The position numbers were made by a program, and so were the translations under genes. A stretch of DNA of 17,980 nt from Planctomycetota bacterium (GTDB lineage: Bacteria > Planctomycetota > Phycisphaerae > FEN-1346 > JAACEH01). Where the stretch lies: contig JAFGPY010000042.1 of NCBI GenBank assembly GCA_016935955.1, positions 1-17,980 of the forward strand, given 5' to 3'. The notes under the pieces were generated by a model. That model worked only from the letters and a program-made list of their open reading frames with translations, was not told the origin of the DNA and ran no database searches. This document shows, in pieces, positions 1 to 7,404 of this stretch; position 1 is the first letter of the stretch; every line of letters begins with the position of its first letter.

Positions 1-1607
1 CCGGCGGCAAGAAGCTGCTGGGCGAGGTGCTGGTCTCCCTGGGGCTCTGCTCCGAGGACGACATCATCCAGGCCCTGGCCGGCAACTACGGCGTGCCCTA
101 CGCCAAGATCAATCCCAAGCTGGTCGACGCTTCGGTGATCGACACGCTGCCGCGGGAGTTCCTCGATCGGCACCGTGTCCTGCCGCTGTTCAAGGTACGC
201 GACGTGCTGACCGTGGCCATGGCCGAACCGTCGAACATGTTCCTGGTCGACGAGATGGCCCAGATCAGCGGCCTGGAGATCCAGGTGGTTGCCGCCTCGG
301 CCCAGGACATCGTCAATACGCTGGAGAGCTACGTCAGTTCGGCGAACGTGTTCGTCATCGATGACATCATCGAGGACATCAACACTAGCGATTTCGAGCT
401 GATCGAGTCGCAGGTCGAGGACATCGCCAACCTGGAAGAGGCGGGCGAGCACTCGCCGGTGGTCAAGCTGGTCAACTACCTGGTGTTCGACGCGGTGCGA
501 CAGAACGCCTCGGACATTCACATTGAGCCGGACGACACCATGACTCGCGTCCGCTATCGCGTGGACGGGACGCTCTACGAGGCCTTCCGCCCGCCGCACC
601 GGATGCACGCGTCGCTGGTGAGCCGCATCAAGATCATGAGCCAGCTGGACATCTCGGAGCGGCGGTTGCCGCAGGACGGCGGCATCCACGTCATGATGCA
701 GGGGCGGCCGATCGACCTGCGCGTCAGCACGCTTCCGGGGCCCAATGGCGAGAAGGTCGTCATCCGAATCTTCGACAACCGCAACATGATGGTCAACCTC
801 GAAAAGCTCGGATTCGAGTTCGACATGCTCGAAGAGTTCAAGAAGCTGATCGCCAGCCCGAACGGCATTCTGCTGGTGACCGGGCCGACGGGCAGCGGCA
901 AGAGCACCACGCTCTACAGCGTGCTGAACGAGCTGAACACGCCCGAGGTCAACATCTCGACGGTGGAAGACCCGATCGAGTTCAACCTCCGCGGCATCAA
1001 CCAGTTTCAGGCCAACGAGCGGATCGGGTTCACGTTTGCGGCGGCGCTGCGAAGCCTGCTGCGGCAGGACCCGGACATCATCATGCTCGGCGAAATCCGC
1101 GACGACGAGACGGCGAAGATCGCCGTGCAGGCGGCCCTGACCGGGCACCTGGTGATCTCGACGCTGCACACCAACGATGCGGCGGCGGCCATCACGCGAC
1201 TGCTGAACATCGGCGTCGAGCCCTACCTGGTTTCGGCCAGCGTCGTGGGCGTGCTGGCCCAGCGGCTGGTGCGGAAGATCTGCACGCACTGCAAGGAGAC
1301 CTACAGCCCTCCGCTGCATCTGCGTCGGCTGGCTGGGTCGCAGATCGAGGGCATCGAGACGTTCTACCGCGGCAAGGGATGCTCGAAGTGCCGCAACACC
1401 GGCTTCCAGGGCCGCATCGGCGTCTACGAACTGATGCCCATGAGCGACGAGATTCGCGACCTGGTGGTGCACGGTGCGTCGCTGGACGAGATTCGCAAGG
1501 TGGCTGTCGGCGACGACATGGTGACCCTGCGCGTGGACGGCATGAGGAAAGTCAAGGCCGGCATCACGACGCTCGAGGAAGTGATTCGAATCAGCGAAGA
1601 CCGCTAA
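1..1607 (+). CDS. pilB: Type IV pilus assembly / type II secretion ATPase PilB/GspE (5' truncated)
   Basis: Hexameric cytoplasmic ATPase that powers pilus or pseudopilus extension from the inner-membrane platform. The frame is open from base 3, and the residues before the GTG at base 27 continue the family's N-terminal fold, so the true start lies outside the window. Counting from that GTG, residues 1-105 resemble the MshEN/T2SSE N-terminal domain. The motor core follows: Walker A GPTGSGKST at 286-294, Asp box STVEDPIEF at 311-319, Walker B RQDPDIIMLGEIRD at 346-359, and His box GHLVISTLHTND at 373-384. A zinc-binding tetracysteine is at C419, C422, C452 and C455. All catalytic motifs are intact. 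The pilC-type gene begins 33 bases downstream, which implies an operon. PilB and GspE cannot be separated without the rest of the locus; a PilT retraction ATPase is unlikely because of the N-terminal domain and the tetracysteine. Confidence 0.95.
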   Translation, partial: GGKKLLGEVLVSLGLCSEDDIIQALAGNYGVPYAKINPKLVDASVIDTLPREFLDRHRVLPLFKVRDVLTVAMAEPSNMFLVDEMAQISGLEIQVVAASAQDIVNTLESYVSSANVFVIDDIIEDINTSDFELIESQVEDIANLEEAGEHSPVVKLVNYLVFDAVRQNASDIHIEPDDTMTRVRYRVDGTLYEAFRPPHRMHASLVSRIKIMSQLDISERRLPQDGGIHVMMQGRPIDLRVSTLPGPNGEKVVIRIFDNRNMMVNLEKLGFEFDMLEEFKKLIASPNGILLVTGPTGSGKSTTLYSVLNELNTPEVNISTVEDPIEFNLRGINQFQANERIGFTFAAALRSLLRQDPDIIMLGEIRDDETAKIAVQAALTGHLVISTLHTNDAAAAITRLLNIGVEPYLVSASVVGVLAQRLVRKICTHCKETYSPPLHLRRLAGSQIEGIETFYRGKGCSKCRNTGFQGRIGVYELMPMSDEIRDLVVHGASLDEIRKVAVGDDMVTLRVDGMRKVKAGITTLEEVIRISEDR

Positions 1608-1640
1608 GCGGTCGCGATGCGATAACAGGAGGCATGGACC

Positions 1641-2864
1641 ATGGCGGAATTTGCCTATCGAGCCCGCGACGCCCGGGGAGGCGTCTCTTCCGGCGTCCTG
1701 ACGGCGACGGACCAGGAAGACGCCGTGCGCCAGTTGCGGCAACAGGGTCTCACCGTGCAATCGGTGAACCTGCGTGCAGCCTCAAGCGGCCTCGGAGCGT
1801 TGGCGAAGATTCAGATCGGCAAGCCGCGTGTCAAGGCCAGCGACGTGGTTTACTTCGCAAACCAGTTGGCCGTGATGATCGATACCGGGGTGCCGTTGCC
1901 CGAGGCCCTGGAGGCCCTGGCCCAGCAGGCTCCGAACCCGACGTTCCGCGAGGTCCTCATGTCCGTGGCGGCCGACGTGGAGTCGGGCCAGGGGTTCAGC
2001 GAGGCCCTGCAGAAACATCCCAAGCAGTTCAACAGCATGTTCGTCAGCCTGGTTCGCGCCGGCGAGTCGTCGGGCAACCTGGGCCTGATGCTGACGAGCG
2101 TGGCCGACTACCTGGTTGAGGCCGAGGAGACGCGGCGGCGGATCAAAGGCGCTCTGGCTTACCCGATGTTCATGGGCGGCCTGGCGGTGGTCGTGGTGAT
2201 CGTGCTGATGGCCTTCGTGCTGCCGCGATTCACGAAGATCTACGCCAACAAGGGCGCGGTTTTGCCGACGCCGACGCGGGTGCTGATGGCCGTCAGCGAC
2301 TTCTGCGTCGCCTACTGGATTCCGCTGATCATCACGGCGGTCGTTTTAGGGGCTGGAGCCGTGGCGTTCTTCATGCAGCCGGTGGGGCGTCGCTTCCTGG
2401 ACACGGTGAAGATTCGTCTGCCGGCCATCAAGGAAGTCTGCCTGAAGCTCTATATCGCCAGGTCGTTCCGGGCCCTGGGCACGATGGTGACCGCCGGCGT
2501 GCCGGTGATCGAGGCCCTGGAGATCGCCCGGCAGACGGCGACCAACGTGCACTTTCAGGAGGTCTTCGACCACGCCGTCGCGAAAGTCAGCGAGGGCGAG
2601 ACGTTGTCGGACCAGTTCTTCTGCACGAACCTGATTCCGATCACGACGTCGCAGATGGTCTTCGCCGGCGAGAAGTCGGGCCGGCTCGGCGAGGTGCTGC
2701 TGAAGGTGTGCGGCTTCTGCGATCGCGACCTGAAGGACGCCGTCAAGAAGATGACCACGCTGCTGGAACCGGCGATGATCGCCTTCATGGGCATCTTCGT
2801 CGGCGGCGTCGCGATTGCCTTGCTGCTGCCGATGTTCAACATCAGCAAGGTGTTGGCCAAGTGA
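1641..2864 (+). CDS. pilC: Type IV pilus / type II secretion inner-membrane platform protein PilC/GspF
   Basis: Polytopic platform protein on which the PilB/GspE motor acts to push pilin subunits into the fibre. The 407 residues match the usual family length. Two T2SSF domains are visible, at about 68-195 and 271-394. They share the repeated pattern of an F..L..M...GVP..EALE helix followed by a GE.SG.L hairpin (GESSGNLG at 141-148, GEKSGRLG at 343-350). Hydrophobic segments lie at about 175-197, 228-246 and 376-398, giving the expected three helices. The ATG at 1641 has an AGGAGG ribosome-binding site at 1627-1632, 8 bases upstream. The gene sits 33 bases after the ATPase gene and ends just before a strong terminator, so it is the last gene of this operon. 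No pilin or prepilin-peptidase gene follows; those must be elsewhere. Confidence 0.95.
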   Translation: MAEFAYRARDARGGVSSGVLTATDQEDAVRQLRQQGLTVQSVNLRAASSGLGALAKIQIGKPRVKASDVVYFANQLAVMIDTGVPLPEALEALAQQAPNPTFREVLMSVAADVESGQGFSEALQKHPKQFNSMFVSLVRAGESSGNLGLMLTSVADYLVEAEETRRRIKGALAYPMFMGGLAVVVVIVLMAFVLPRFTKIYANKGAVLPTPTRVLMAVSDFCVAYWIPLIITAVVLGAGAVAFFMQPVGRRFLDTVKIRLPAIKEVCLKLYIARSFRALGTMVTAGVPVIEALEIARQTATNVHFQEVFDHAVAKVSEGETLSDQFFCTNLIPITTSQMVFAGEKSGRLGEVLLKVCGFCDRDLKDAVKKMTTLLEPAMIAFMGIFVGGVAIALLLPMFNISKVLAK

Positions 2865-2903
2865 CGACAAAACGCGGGTAACGTCTGGAGGGGTGTACTC
2901 GCT

Positions 2904-2946
2904 TTGGAGGGTGGTTTCCGAGGGGACCACCCTCCAACTCTTTTTC
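2904..2946 (+). terminator. Intrinsic terminator of the pilB-pilC operon
   Basis: A perfect 12-bp inverted repeat (TTGGAGGGTGGT at 2904-2915, ACCACCCTCCAA at 2926-2937) with a 10-base loop is followed by CTC and five T residues at 2941-2945. It lies 40 bases after the pilC stop codon. On the minus strand the same hairpin lies about 30 bases beyond the trpA stop but has no U-tract, so it would act there only as a weak barrier or an mRNA 3'-end stabiliser. Confidence 0.85.
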
Positions 2947-2966
2947 TGGGGGCCGCGCGGCGGTCG

Positions 2967-3770
2967 TCAGGGCAGGGCGGCAACCAGTTCCGCGACGTAG
3001 TCGCCCACGCAGCGGACGATCTCGTCGGTCGGTTGGCCGGCCATGTCGCCGATGCGGCGGACAATGGCGCTGCCGACGATCGCGCCATCGGCCACGGTCG
3101 TGACCTGGCGGACGTGCTCGGGCCGCGAGATGCCGAAGCCGACGCAGATGGGCACGCCGGTCACTTCGCGCAGGCGCTCGACGTGGCGGACCACGTCGGG
3201 CGGCAGGTCCTTGCGTTCGCCGGTGATGCCCGTGACGCTGACGTAGTAGAGGAACCCGGTGGACTGGGCGGCGATTCGGGCGGCACGGTCCCACGGCGAC
3301 GTGGGGGCCACGAGCATGATGTGCGACAGGCCGCGCTGGGCGGCGCCTGCGGCCAGGGCCTCGCATTCCTCGATGGGCAGGTCGGGGATAATCAGCCCGT
3401 CAATGCCCGCGGCCTTGGCGTCGTCGAGAAATCGCTGCATGCCGCGGCGCGTGACCAGGGTGAAGCTGCCCATGGCCGAGATCGGCACCTGGCAGTCCTT
3501 CCGCAGATCGCGAACCATGGCGAAGATGGCGTCGAGCGTCGTGTGGGCGTCGAGCGACCGCGTGTACGAGGCCTGGATGGTCGGCCCGTCGGCCACGGGA
3601 TCGCTGTAGGGCAGGCCCAGCTCGATGAGCGATGCCCCGCGCGAAACCATCTCGCGGATCAGCGCCGCCGTGGTGGCCAGGTCGGGATCGCCGGCCGTGA
3701 GGAACGGCATGAAAGCCTTCTTGCCCGCCGTGCGAAGCTGCTCGAATGTCTGCTCGATGCGATTGGCCAT
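2967..3770 (-). CDS. trpA: Tryptophan synthase alpha subunit TrpA
   Basis: Cleaves indole-3-glycerol phosphate to indole and glyceraldehyde-3-phosphate, and passes indole through a tunnel to TrpB. The 267-residue TIM barrel is of normal length. The signature LIELGLPYSDPVADGPTIQ is at residues 48-66, with the two catalytic acids as E50 and D61 (E49 and D60 in the enteric enzyme). The phosphate-binding region near the C terminus includes VGFGISRPEHV and GAIVGSAIVRRI. The ATG lies 6 bases after the trpB stop, with AGGAAAGA upstream, so trpB and trpA are co-transcribed in that order. The gene is convergent with pilC. Function is certain from the motifs. No other tryptophan-pathway gene is in the window. 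Confidence 0.98.
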   Translation of the reverse strand: MANRIEQTFEQLRTAGKKAFMPFLTAGDPDLATTAALIREMVSRGASLIELGLPYSDPVADGPTIQASYTRSLDAHTTLDAIFAMVRDLRKDCQVPISAMGSFTLVTRRGMQRFLDDAKAAGIDGLIIPDLPIEECEALAAGAAQRGLSHIMLVAPTSPWDRAARIAAQSTGFLYYVSVTGITGERKDLPPDVVRHVERLREVTGVPICVGFGISRPEHVRQVTTVADGAIVGSAIVRRIGDMAGQPTDEIVRCVGDYVAELVAALP

Positions 3771-3776
3771 GAGTGT

Positions 3777-4979
3777 TCAGTCTTTCCTGGGGCCCCCGGT
3801 CAGGCGGGCGACCTCGACGCAATCCTTGTCGCCGCGACCCGAGAGGTTGACCACGATCACCTTGTCCTTGCCCAGCGTCGGGGCGAGCTTCTTGGCTTCC
3901 ACGAGGGCGTGCGACGACTCCAGCGCCGGGATGATGCCCTCCAGGCGCGACAACTCGTAGAACATCGACAGCGATTCTTCGTCCGTGGCGATGGTATAAC
4001 GGACGCGGCCGCTGTCTTTCCAGTACGAGTGCTCCGGCCCGACGCCCGGATAGTCGAGGCCGGCCGAGACGCTGTGCACCTGGGCCGTCTGGCCGTCGGC
4101 GTCCTGGAGCACGTAGCTCATGCTGCCGTGCAGCACGCCCGGCTGACCTGCGGCCAGCGGCGCGGCGTGCTTGTGGCTGGCCAGTCCGAGACCGCCGGCC
4201 TCCACGCCGACGAGCTGCACCTCGGCGTCCTCGATGAACGGGAAGAAGATCCCGGCGGCGTTGCTGCCTCCGCCGATGCAGGCGCAGATGAGGTCGGGCA
4301 GGCGGCCTTCCTGCCGGAGTATCTGCTCGCGGGTCTCGCGGCCGATGATCGACTGGAAGTCGCGGACCATCATCGGAAACGGATGCGGACCCATCGTCGA
4401 GCCGATGCAGTAATGGGTGTTGCCGACCGTGGCCATCCAGTCGCGGAAGGCCTCGTTGCAGGCATCCTTGAGCGTCTTCTGGCCGGTGGTCACCGAGACG
4501 ACCGTGGCGCCCTGGGCCCGCATGCGGAAGACGTTCAATTCCTGCCGCCGGACGTCCTCGGCGCCCATGAAGACGTCGCACTCCAGTCCCAACAACGCGG
4601 CCGCCGTGGCCGTGGCCACGCCGTGTTGCCCGGCGCCGGTCTCGGCGATGATCCGCGTCTTGCCCATCCGGCGGGTCAGCAGGGCCTGGCCCAGGGTGTT
4701 GTTGATCTTGTGGGCCCCGGTGTGGTTCAGGTCCTCGCGCTTCAGGTAAATCTTGGCCCCGCCCCAGGCCTCGGTCGCGCGGCGGGCGAAGTACAGCGGG
4801 CTCGGACGCCCGACGTAGTACTGATAGTGGTACGCGAGTTCCTCGTGGAACTTCGGGTCCTGGCGGGCCTGGTCGTAGGCCTCGACCAACTGGGCCAGGG
4901 CGTGCATCAGCGTCTCAGGGACATACTGGCCCCCGTAAGGACCGAATCGCCCATGACCGTCCGGTAGTTTCTGTGCCAC
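3777..4979 (-). CDS. trpB: Tryptophan synthase beta subunit TrpB
   Basis: PLP enzyme that condenses indole with L-serine to give tryptophan, as the beta subunit of the alpha2-beta2 complex. It has 400 residues, typical of the TrpB1 class that partners TrpA. The PLP-binding lysine is K91 in HTGAHKINN (86-94). The catalytic glutamate is E113 in [13 protein letters not shown] (112-124). The PLP-phosphate loop GGGSNA is present in the C-terminal half. The start is a GTG at 4977-4979: the coding strand reads AAGGAG, then 8 bases, then GTG, and the translated N terminus ([21 protein letters not shown]) is the conserved start of the family. It is the first gene of a trpB-trpA pair, preceded by a candidate promoter at 5012-5040 and by a cluster of palindromic repeats. 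Confidence 0.98.
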   Translation of the reverse strand: MAQKLPDGHGRFGPYGGQYVPETLMHALAQLVEAYDQARQDPKFHEELAYHYQYYVGRPSPLYFARRATEAWGGAKIYLKREDLNHTGAHKINNTLGQALLTRRMGKTRIIAETGAGQHGVATATAAALLGLECDVFMGAEDVRRQELNVFRMRAQGATVVSVTTGQKTLKDACNEAFRDWMATVGNTHYCIGSTMGPHPFPMMVRDFQSIIGRETREQILRQEGRLPDLICACIGGGSNAAGIFFPFIEDAEVQLVGVEAGGLGLASHKHAAPLAAGQPGVLHGSMSYVLQDADGQTAQVHSVSAGLDYPGVGPEHSYWKDSGRVRYTIATDEESLSMFYELSRLEGIIPALESSHALVEAKKLAPTLGKDKVIVVNLSGRGDKDCVEVARLTGGPRKD

Positions 4980-5011
4980 TGCTGGGACTCCTTGTGAACG
5001 TCAAGCACGCT

Positions 5012-5040
5012 AGGTTACGAGGGGCGGCTGATACCGTCAA
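5012..5040 (-). promoter_or_regulatory. Candidate sigma-70-type promoter of trpBA
   Basis: On the minus strand TTGACG (5035-5040) is followed by a 17-base spacer and TAACCT (5012-5017). The -35 box matches consensus at five of six positions, but the -10 box at only three of six. A start near 5005 would give a leader of about 25 bases containing the AAGGAG site. No trp leader peptide, T-box or attenuator is visible in this short leader. Confidence 0.45.
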
Positions 5041-5089
5041 GCGAAAAGGGATTCCGGAAGCGGGGACGGGGTACCAACGCTATGCGCAG

Positions 5090-5109
5090 GGGCGGCTCGC
5101 GAACCGCCC
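5090..5109. repeat. REP-like palindrome A1 (degenerate)
   Basis: GGGCGGCTCGCGAACCGCCC is a 20-bp palindrome with one mismatched pair (C5096/A5103). Its first 13 bases equal those of the perfect element at 5172-5191. It lacks the TGTAG lead-in seen in the other two copies, so it looks like a decayed member of the same family. Confidence 0.7.
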
Positions 5110-5117
5110 GCTGTCCA

Positions 5118-5142
5118 GGGTCGCTCACGAGCGACCCCTACA
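5118..5142 (-). repeat. REP-like palindrome A2 (TGTAGGGG head, minus orientation)
   Basis: Read on the minus strand, the head TGTAGGGG (5142 to 5135) runs into a perfect 9-bp stem, GGGTCGCTC/GAGCGACCC, with a 2-base loop at 5127-5128. The stem sequence differs from A3 although the head is identical. It forms a divergent, head-to-head pair with A3 across a linker of 24 bases. Confidence 0.75.
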
Positions 5143-5166
5143 ACGGCTTTCGCCACGGGAGGCAGT

Positions 5167-5191
5167 TGTAGGGGCGGCTCGCGAGCCGCCC
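5167..5191 (+). repeat. REP-like palindrome A3 (TGTAGGGG head, plus orientation)
   Basis: The head TGTAGGGG (5167-5174) leads into the perfect 20-bp palindrome GGGCGGCTCGCGAGCCGCCC (5172-5191). Together with A2 it makes an inverted pair resembling the BIME arrangement of bacterial REP elements. It lies 50 bases beyond the stop codon of the ubiB-like gene, the usual 3'-intergenic location for such repeats. Confidence 0.75.
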
Positions 5192-5240
5192 TCGTGCCTC
5201 AACGAGTGTCGCTAACCCGCAGTGTACCCGATGGCGTGTC

Positions 5241-6977
5241 TCACAGCCGGCCGCTGCGGAGGATGGAGATGACCACCCATGTGCCGCTGACGGCGGCCAT
5301 GACGAAACCGATCAGTCCGAGCAACGGGATCTCGCCGATGGAGGGCAAGTGCGAACCGATCCACGGGATCATGTGGCCGACGCTCGGGCCGATGCGTGCC
5401 TGCAGGATGATGCTGGAACCGAGGATGATGGCGGCCGTGATGACGCTGAAGGCGATGCGGTTGCTGGAGCGGTCGAGTTCGGTAATGATGTTGTCGAGCC
5501 CGTCGTGGCGGAAGACCAGCCGCATCTTGCCGCGCATCAGGTTGCGGAAGAACCGCCTGAACATCTGCGGCCCCTGCTGCATGATGGTCGCCACGTGGTA
5601 AGCGTTGACGCTGAGGTTGCTGGCCACGCGGCTGGGCGAGATCCGCTCCAGCAGCAGCCGGTTGAGCTTCGGCTTGATGACCTCCACGGGGGCGCAGTCG
5701 GGATCGAGCATCAGGGCCACGCCGCCGACGTTCGTGAGGCTCTTGCCCAGCAGGACGAAGTCCCGCGGCAGGACGATACGGTGGTCGCGGGCCAGGCCGA
5801 CGATCTCCTCGAAGACGCCCGAGATGTTGATCCGCTTGATCGGCGTGCCGTAGTACTTGTCGAGCAGGTTGGCCAGGTCGTTGCGCAGGCGGCCGTAGTC
5901 GATCTCTTCCGGCAGCGCGCCGAGGTCGTCGAGAATGTCGATCACCAGGTCCAGCTCGCGGTTGACGGCGGAGATCAGGCAGATGGCCAGCTTCGATCGC
6001 ATGCCGGGGTCCAGGCGTCCGACCTGCCCGAAGTCGATGATGCCCCATCGTCCGGGGGCCTGGGCCATCAAGTTGCCCGGATGCGGGTCGGCGTGGAAGG
6101 TGCCCATCTCGAAGAACTGGTGGAAGAAGGCATCGAGCAGGTGCTGGGCCAGCAGCTTGCGGTCCAGGCCCTTGGCCTCGTAGTCGGTGGTCGGCGTGAC
6201 CGTGACGCCCTCGAGCTGCTCGAGCGTGAGGACATTGTGCGACGAGAGTTGCCAAAGTACCTGCGGGGTCTGTATGTTCTCGTTCTGGGCGAAGGCCTCG
6301 TAGAAACGGGCCGTGACCGACGCCTCGTTGACGAAGTCGAGTTCGCGGTGCAGGGTTCGGGCGAACTCGTCGACGAGCATCTGCGGGCGGTACGGTCGCA
6401 GTTCGGGCAGGTGGCGATCGATCAACTGAGCCAGGGCCCGCAGGAGCGAGACGTCGTTCATGATGAGGCGCTCGATGCCCGGGCGTTTAACCTTGACGAC
6501 AACCCTGCGCCCATCGTGGGTGACGGCGCGGTGCGCCTGGCCGATGGAGCCGCAGGCGAAGGGCGTCTCGTCGAACGACGTGAACAGTTCGTCAACCGGG
6601 TGGTCCAGGTCGTGGCGGATGACCCGCTGGACCTCGTCGAAGGCGAACGGCCGCACGTGATCGTGAAGGCGGCGGAAGGCGTTCTGGAATTCCACGGGCA
6701 GCAGATCGGGGCGACCGGCCAGCGACTGGCCGAGCTTGATGAACGTCGGGCCGAGATCCTCCAGGGCCTCGGCGGCACGCGTCGCGACGGTTGCGATGTC
6801 GTCCTGGGTGACCGGCTTGGGGGGAAACTTCGACGAGAGCTTCTGCCGGAAGGGCACCAGACGCTCCAGCCGCAGGCTGACCACCAGGTGGCCGAAGCCG
6901 TGCTTGGCCAGCACGGTCAGGATGGTCGCCAGGCGTTGGCTGCTGCGGATGGTCTGGCCGAAAGAGAAGATGCTCAC
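5241..6977 (-). CDS. UbiB/AarF/ABC1-family atypical kinase, membrane-anchored
   Basis: Member of the UbiB (ADCK/ABC1) protein-kinase-like family, which has ATPase activity and supports quinone lipid biosynthesis or export in the organisms studied; its substrate here is unknown. Family marks in order over 578 residues: the KxGQ motif KLGQ (81-84), the family's altered nucleotide loop CGSIGQAHRA (142-151), the ATP-anchoring lysine K162 in VVVKVKRPG, the catalytic-loop motif HADPHPGN (295-302) and DFG (315-317). Two hydrophobic helices near the C terminus (about 515-535 and 552-572) form the typical membrane anchor. The start is a GTG, preceded on the coding strand by GGGAGAA about 9 bases upstream. 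The gene stands alone, with its own TATAAT box at 7031-7036. Because the organism is unidentified, a ubiquinone-specific role should not be assumed; menaquinone or another isoprenoid is equally possible. Confidence 0.9.
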   Translation of the reverse strand: MSIFSFGQTIRSSQRLATILTVLAKHGFGHLVVSLRLERLVPFRQKLSSKFPPKPVTQDDIATVATRAAEALEDLGPTFIKLGQSLAGRPDLLPVEFQNAFRRLHDHVRPFAFDEVQRVIRHDLDHPVDELFTSFDETPFACGSIGQAHRAVTHDGRRVVVKVKRPGIERLIMNDVSLLRALAQLIDRHLPELRPYRPQMLVDEFARTLHRELDFVNEASVTARFYEAFAQNENIQTPQVLWQLSSHNVLTLEQLEGVTVTPTTDYEAKGLDRKLLAQHLLDAFFHQFFEMGTFHADPHPGNLMAQAPGRWGIIDFGQVGRLDPGMRSKLAICLISAVNRELDLVIDILDDLGALPEEIDYGRLRNDLANLLDKYYGTPIKRINISGVFEEIVGLARDHRIVLPRDFVLLGKSLTNVGGVALMLDPDCAPVEVIKPKLNRLLLERISPSRVASNLSVNAYHVATIMQQGPQMFRRFFRNLMRGKMRLVFRHDGLDNIITELDRSSNRIAFSVITAAIILGSSIILQARIGPSVGHMIPWIGSHLPSIGEIPLLGLIGFVMAAVSGTWVVISILRSGRL

Positions 6978-7030
6978 GCGGCGATTCTCCCAGGGGGCGA
7001 GGTTGCTTGTGAAGGTGGTTGCCGCTGGCC

Positions 7031-7036
7031 ATTATA
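7031..7036 (-). promoter_or_regulatory. Consensus -10 box for the ubiB-like gene
   Basis: The minus strand reads a perfect TATAAT at 7036 to 7031, 54 bases upstream of the GTG start. At 17-base spacing the -35 position is GGTTTG, which is weak. Transcription from about 7024 would give a leader of around 47 bases that includes the ribosome-binding site. Confidence 0.55.
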
Positions 7037-7103
7037 GTCGCGGCGCGGGGCGACAAACCAGCAAAAACAGCGTCCGCCCGCACGGCAGGCGACAGCCAAA
7101 CTT

Positions 7104-7234
7104 TATCGGACGGTCATATCTGACAAAAAGTGCAAGTCGTTCCGGAAAGGGGCGAATCCGGCTAATGGGTTTTTAGCTTTTGTCCGATATCCATAGCAAG
7201 GCTGTGGGTCACCGTCCGTCAGGACGGGCAGCCT
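7104..7234 (+). ncRNA. Candidate structured RNA or attenuated leader, family not recognised
   Basis: In this gene-free stretch, ATATCTGACAAAAAG (7116-7130) can pair with CTTTTGTCCGATAT (7177-7190), giving 13 pairs with one mismatch and one bulge. Inside it TCGTTCC/GGGGCGA (7137-7143/7149-7155) closes a GGAAA loop using two G-U pairs. An alternative 8-bp perfect pairing, TATCGGAC (7104-7111) with GTCCGATA (7182-7189), competes for the same 3' arm. A second hairpin (AGGCTG 7199-7204 with CAGCCT 7229-7234, inner stem CCGTCC/GGACGG around a GTCA loop) follows, and then the terminator at 7242-7282. No good plus-strand promoter was found just upstream. I could not match it to a known riboswitch or sRNA class. 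The repeats could instead be DNA operator sites (TATCNGAC three times). Confidence 0.35.
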
Positions 7235-7241
7235 GGCTTGG

Positions 7242-7282
7242 GGGATCCGGGTAACGGCGAGCTCGGGTCCCTCGTTTTTTTT
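7242..7282 (+). terminator. Intrinsic terminator not preceded by any plus-strand gene
   Basis: GGGATCCG (7242-7249) pairs fully with CGGGTCCC (7264-7271), with one G-T wobble, around a 14-base loop. Three bases later come eight T residues at 7275-7282, the longest T-run in the window. The nearest upstream gene on this strand is pilC, more than 4 kb away and already terminated. The signal therefore ends an unannotated short transcript, or attenuates transcription into the zinc-ribbon gene 123 bases downstream. Confidence 0.65.
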
Positions 7283-7404
7283 GCGCTGACCGCGACCTGC
7301 GACGGCGTTCCCTCCGGCGGTGAAAAATCCCGCAATTTGACGAACAAAACCCTTGCGGCTTCGTATATCATATCGAGGATCGGTTCGATTCCCGCGAGGT
7401 GGCC

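Noticed and set aside
2904..4967. A 687-codon open frame on the plus strand opposite trpA and trpB
   Set aside because: It is the antisense shadow of two certain genes in GC-rich DNA; the translation has no recognisable domain and is rich in Ala, Gly, Arg, Asp and His.
5349..7037. A 562-codon open frame on the plus strand opposite the ubiB-like gene
   Set aside because: The minus-strand frame has all UbiB motifs; the opposite frame is compositional only.
7116..7190. Cyclic-di-GMP (GEMM) riboswitch for the structured segment
   Set aside because: There is a GGAAA-capped hairpin in a junction, but the diagnostic ACGCAAAGC-type strand and the tetraloop receptor are missing.
7380..7404. GGTTCGATTCC resembling a tRNA T-loop
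   Set aside because: The flanking bases do not form the 5-bp T-stem, and no acceptor, D or anticodon arm can be drawn upstream.
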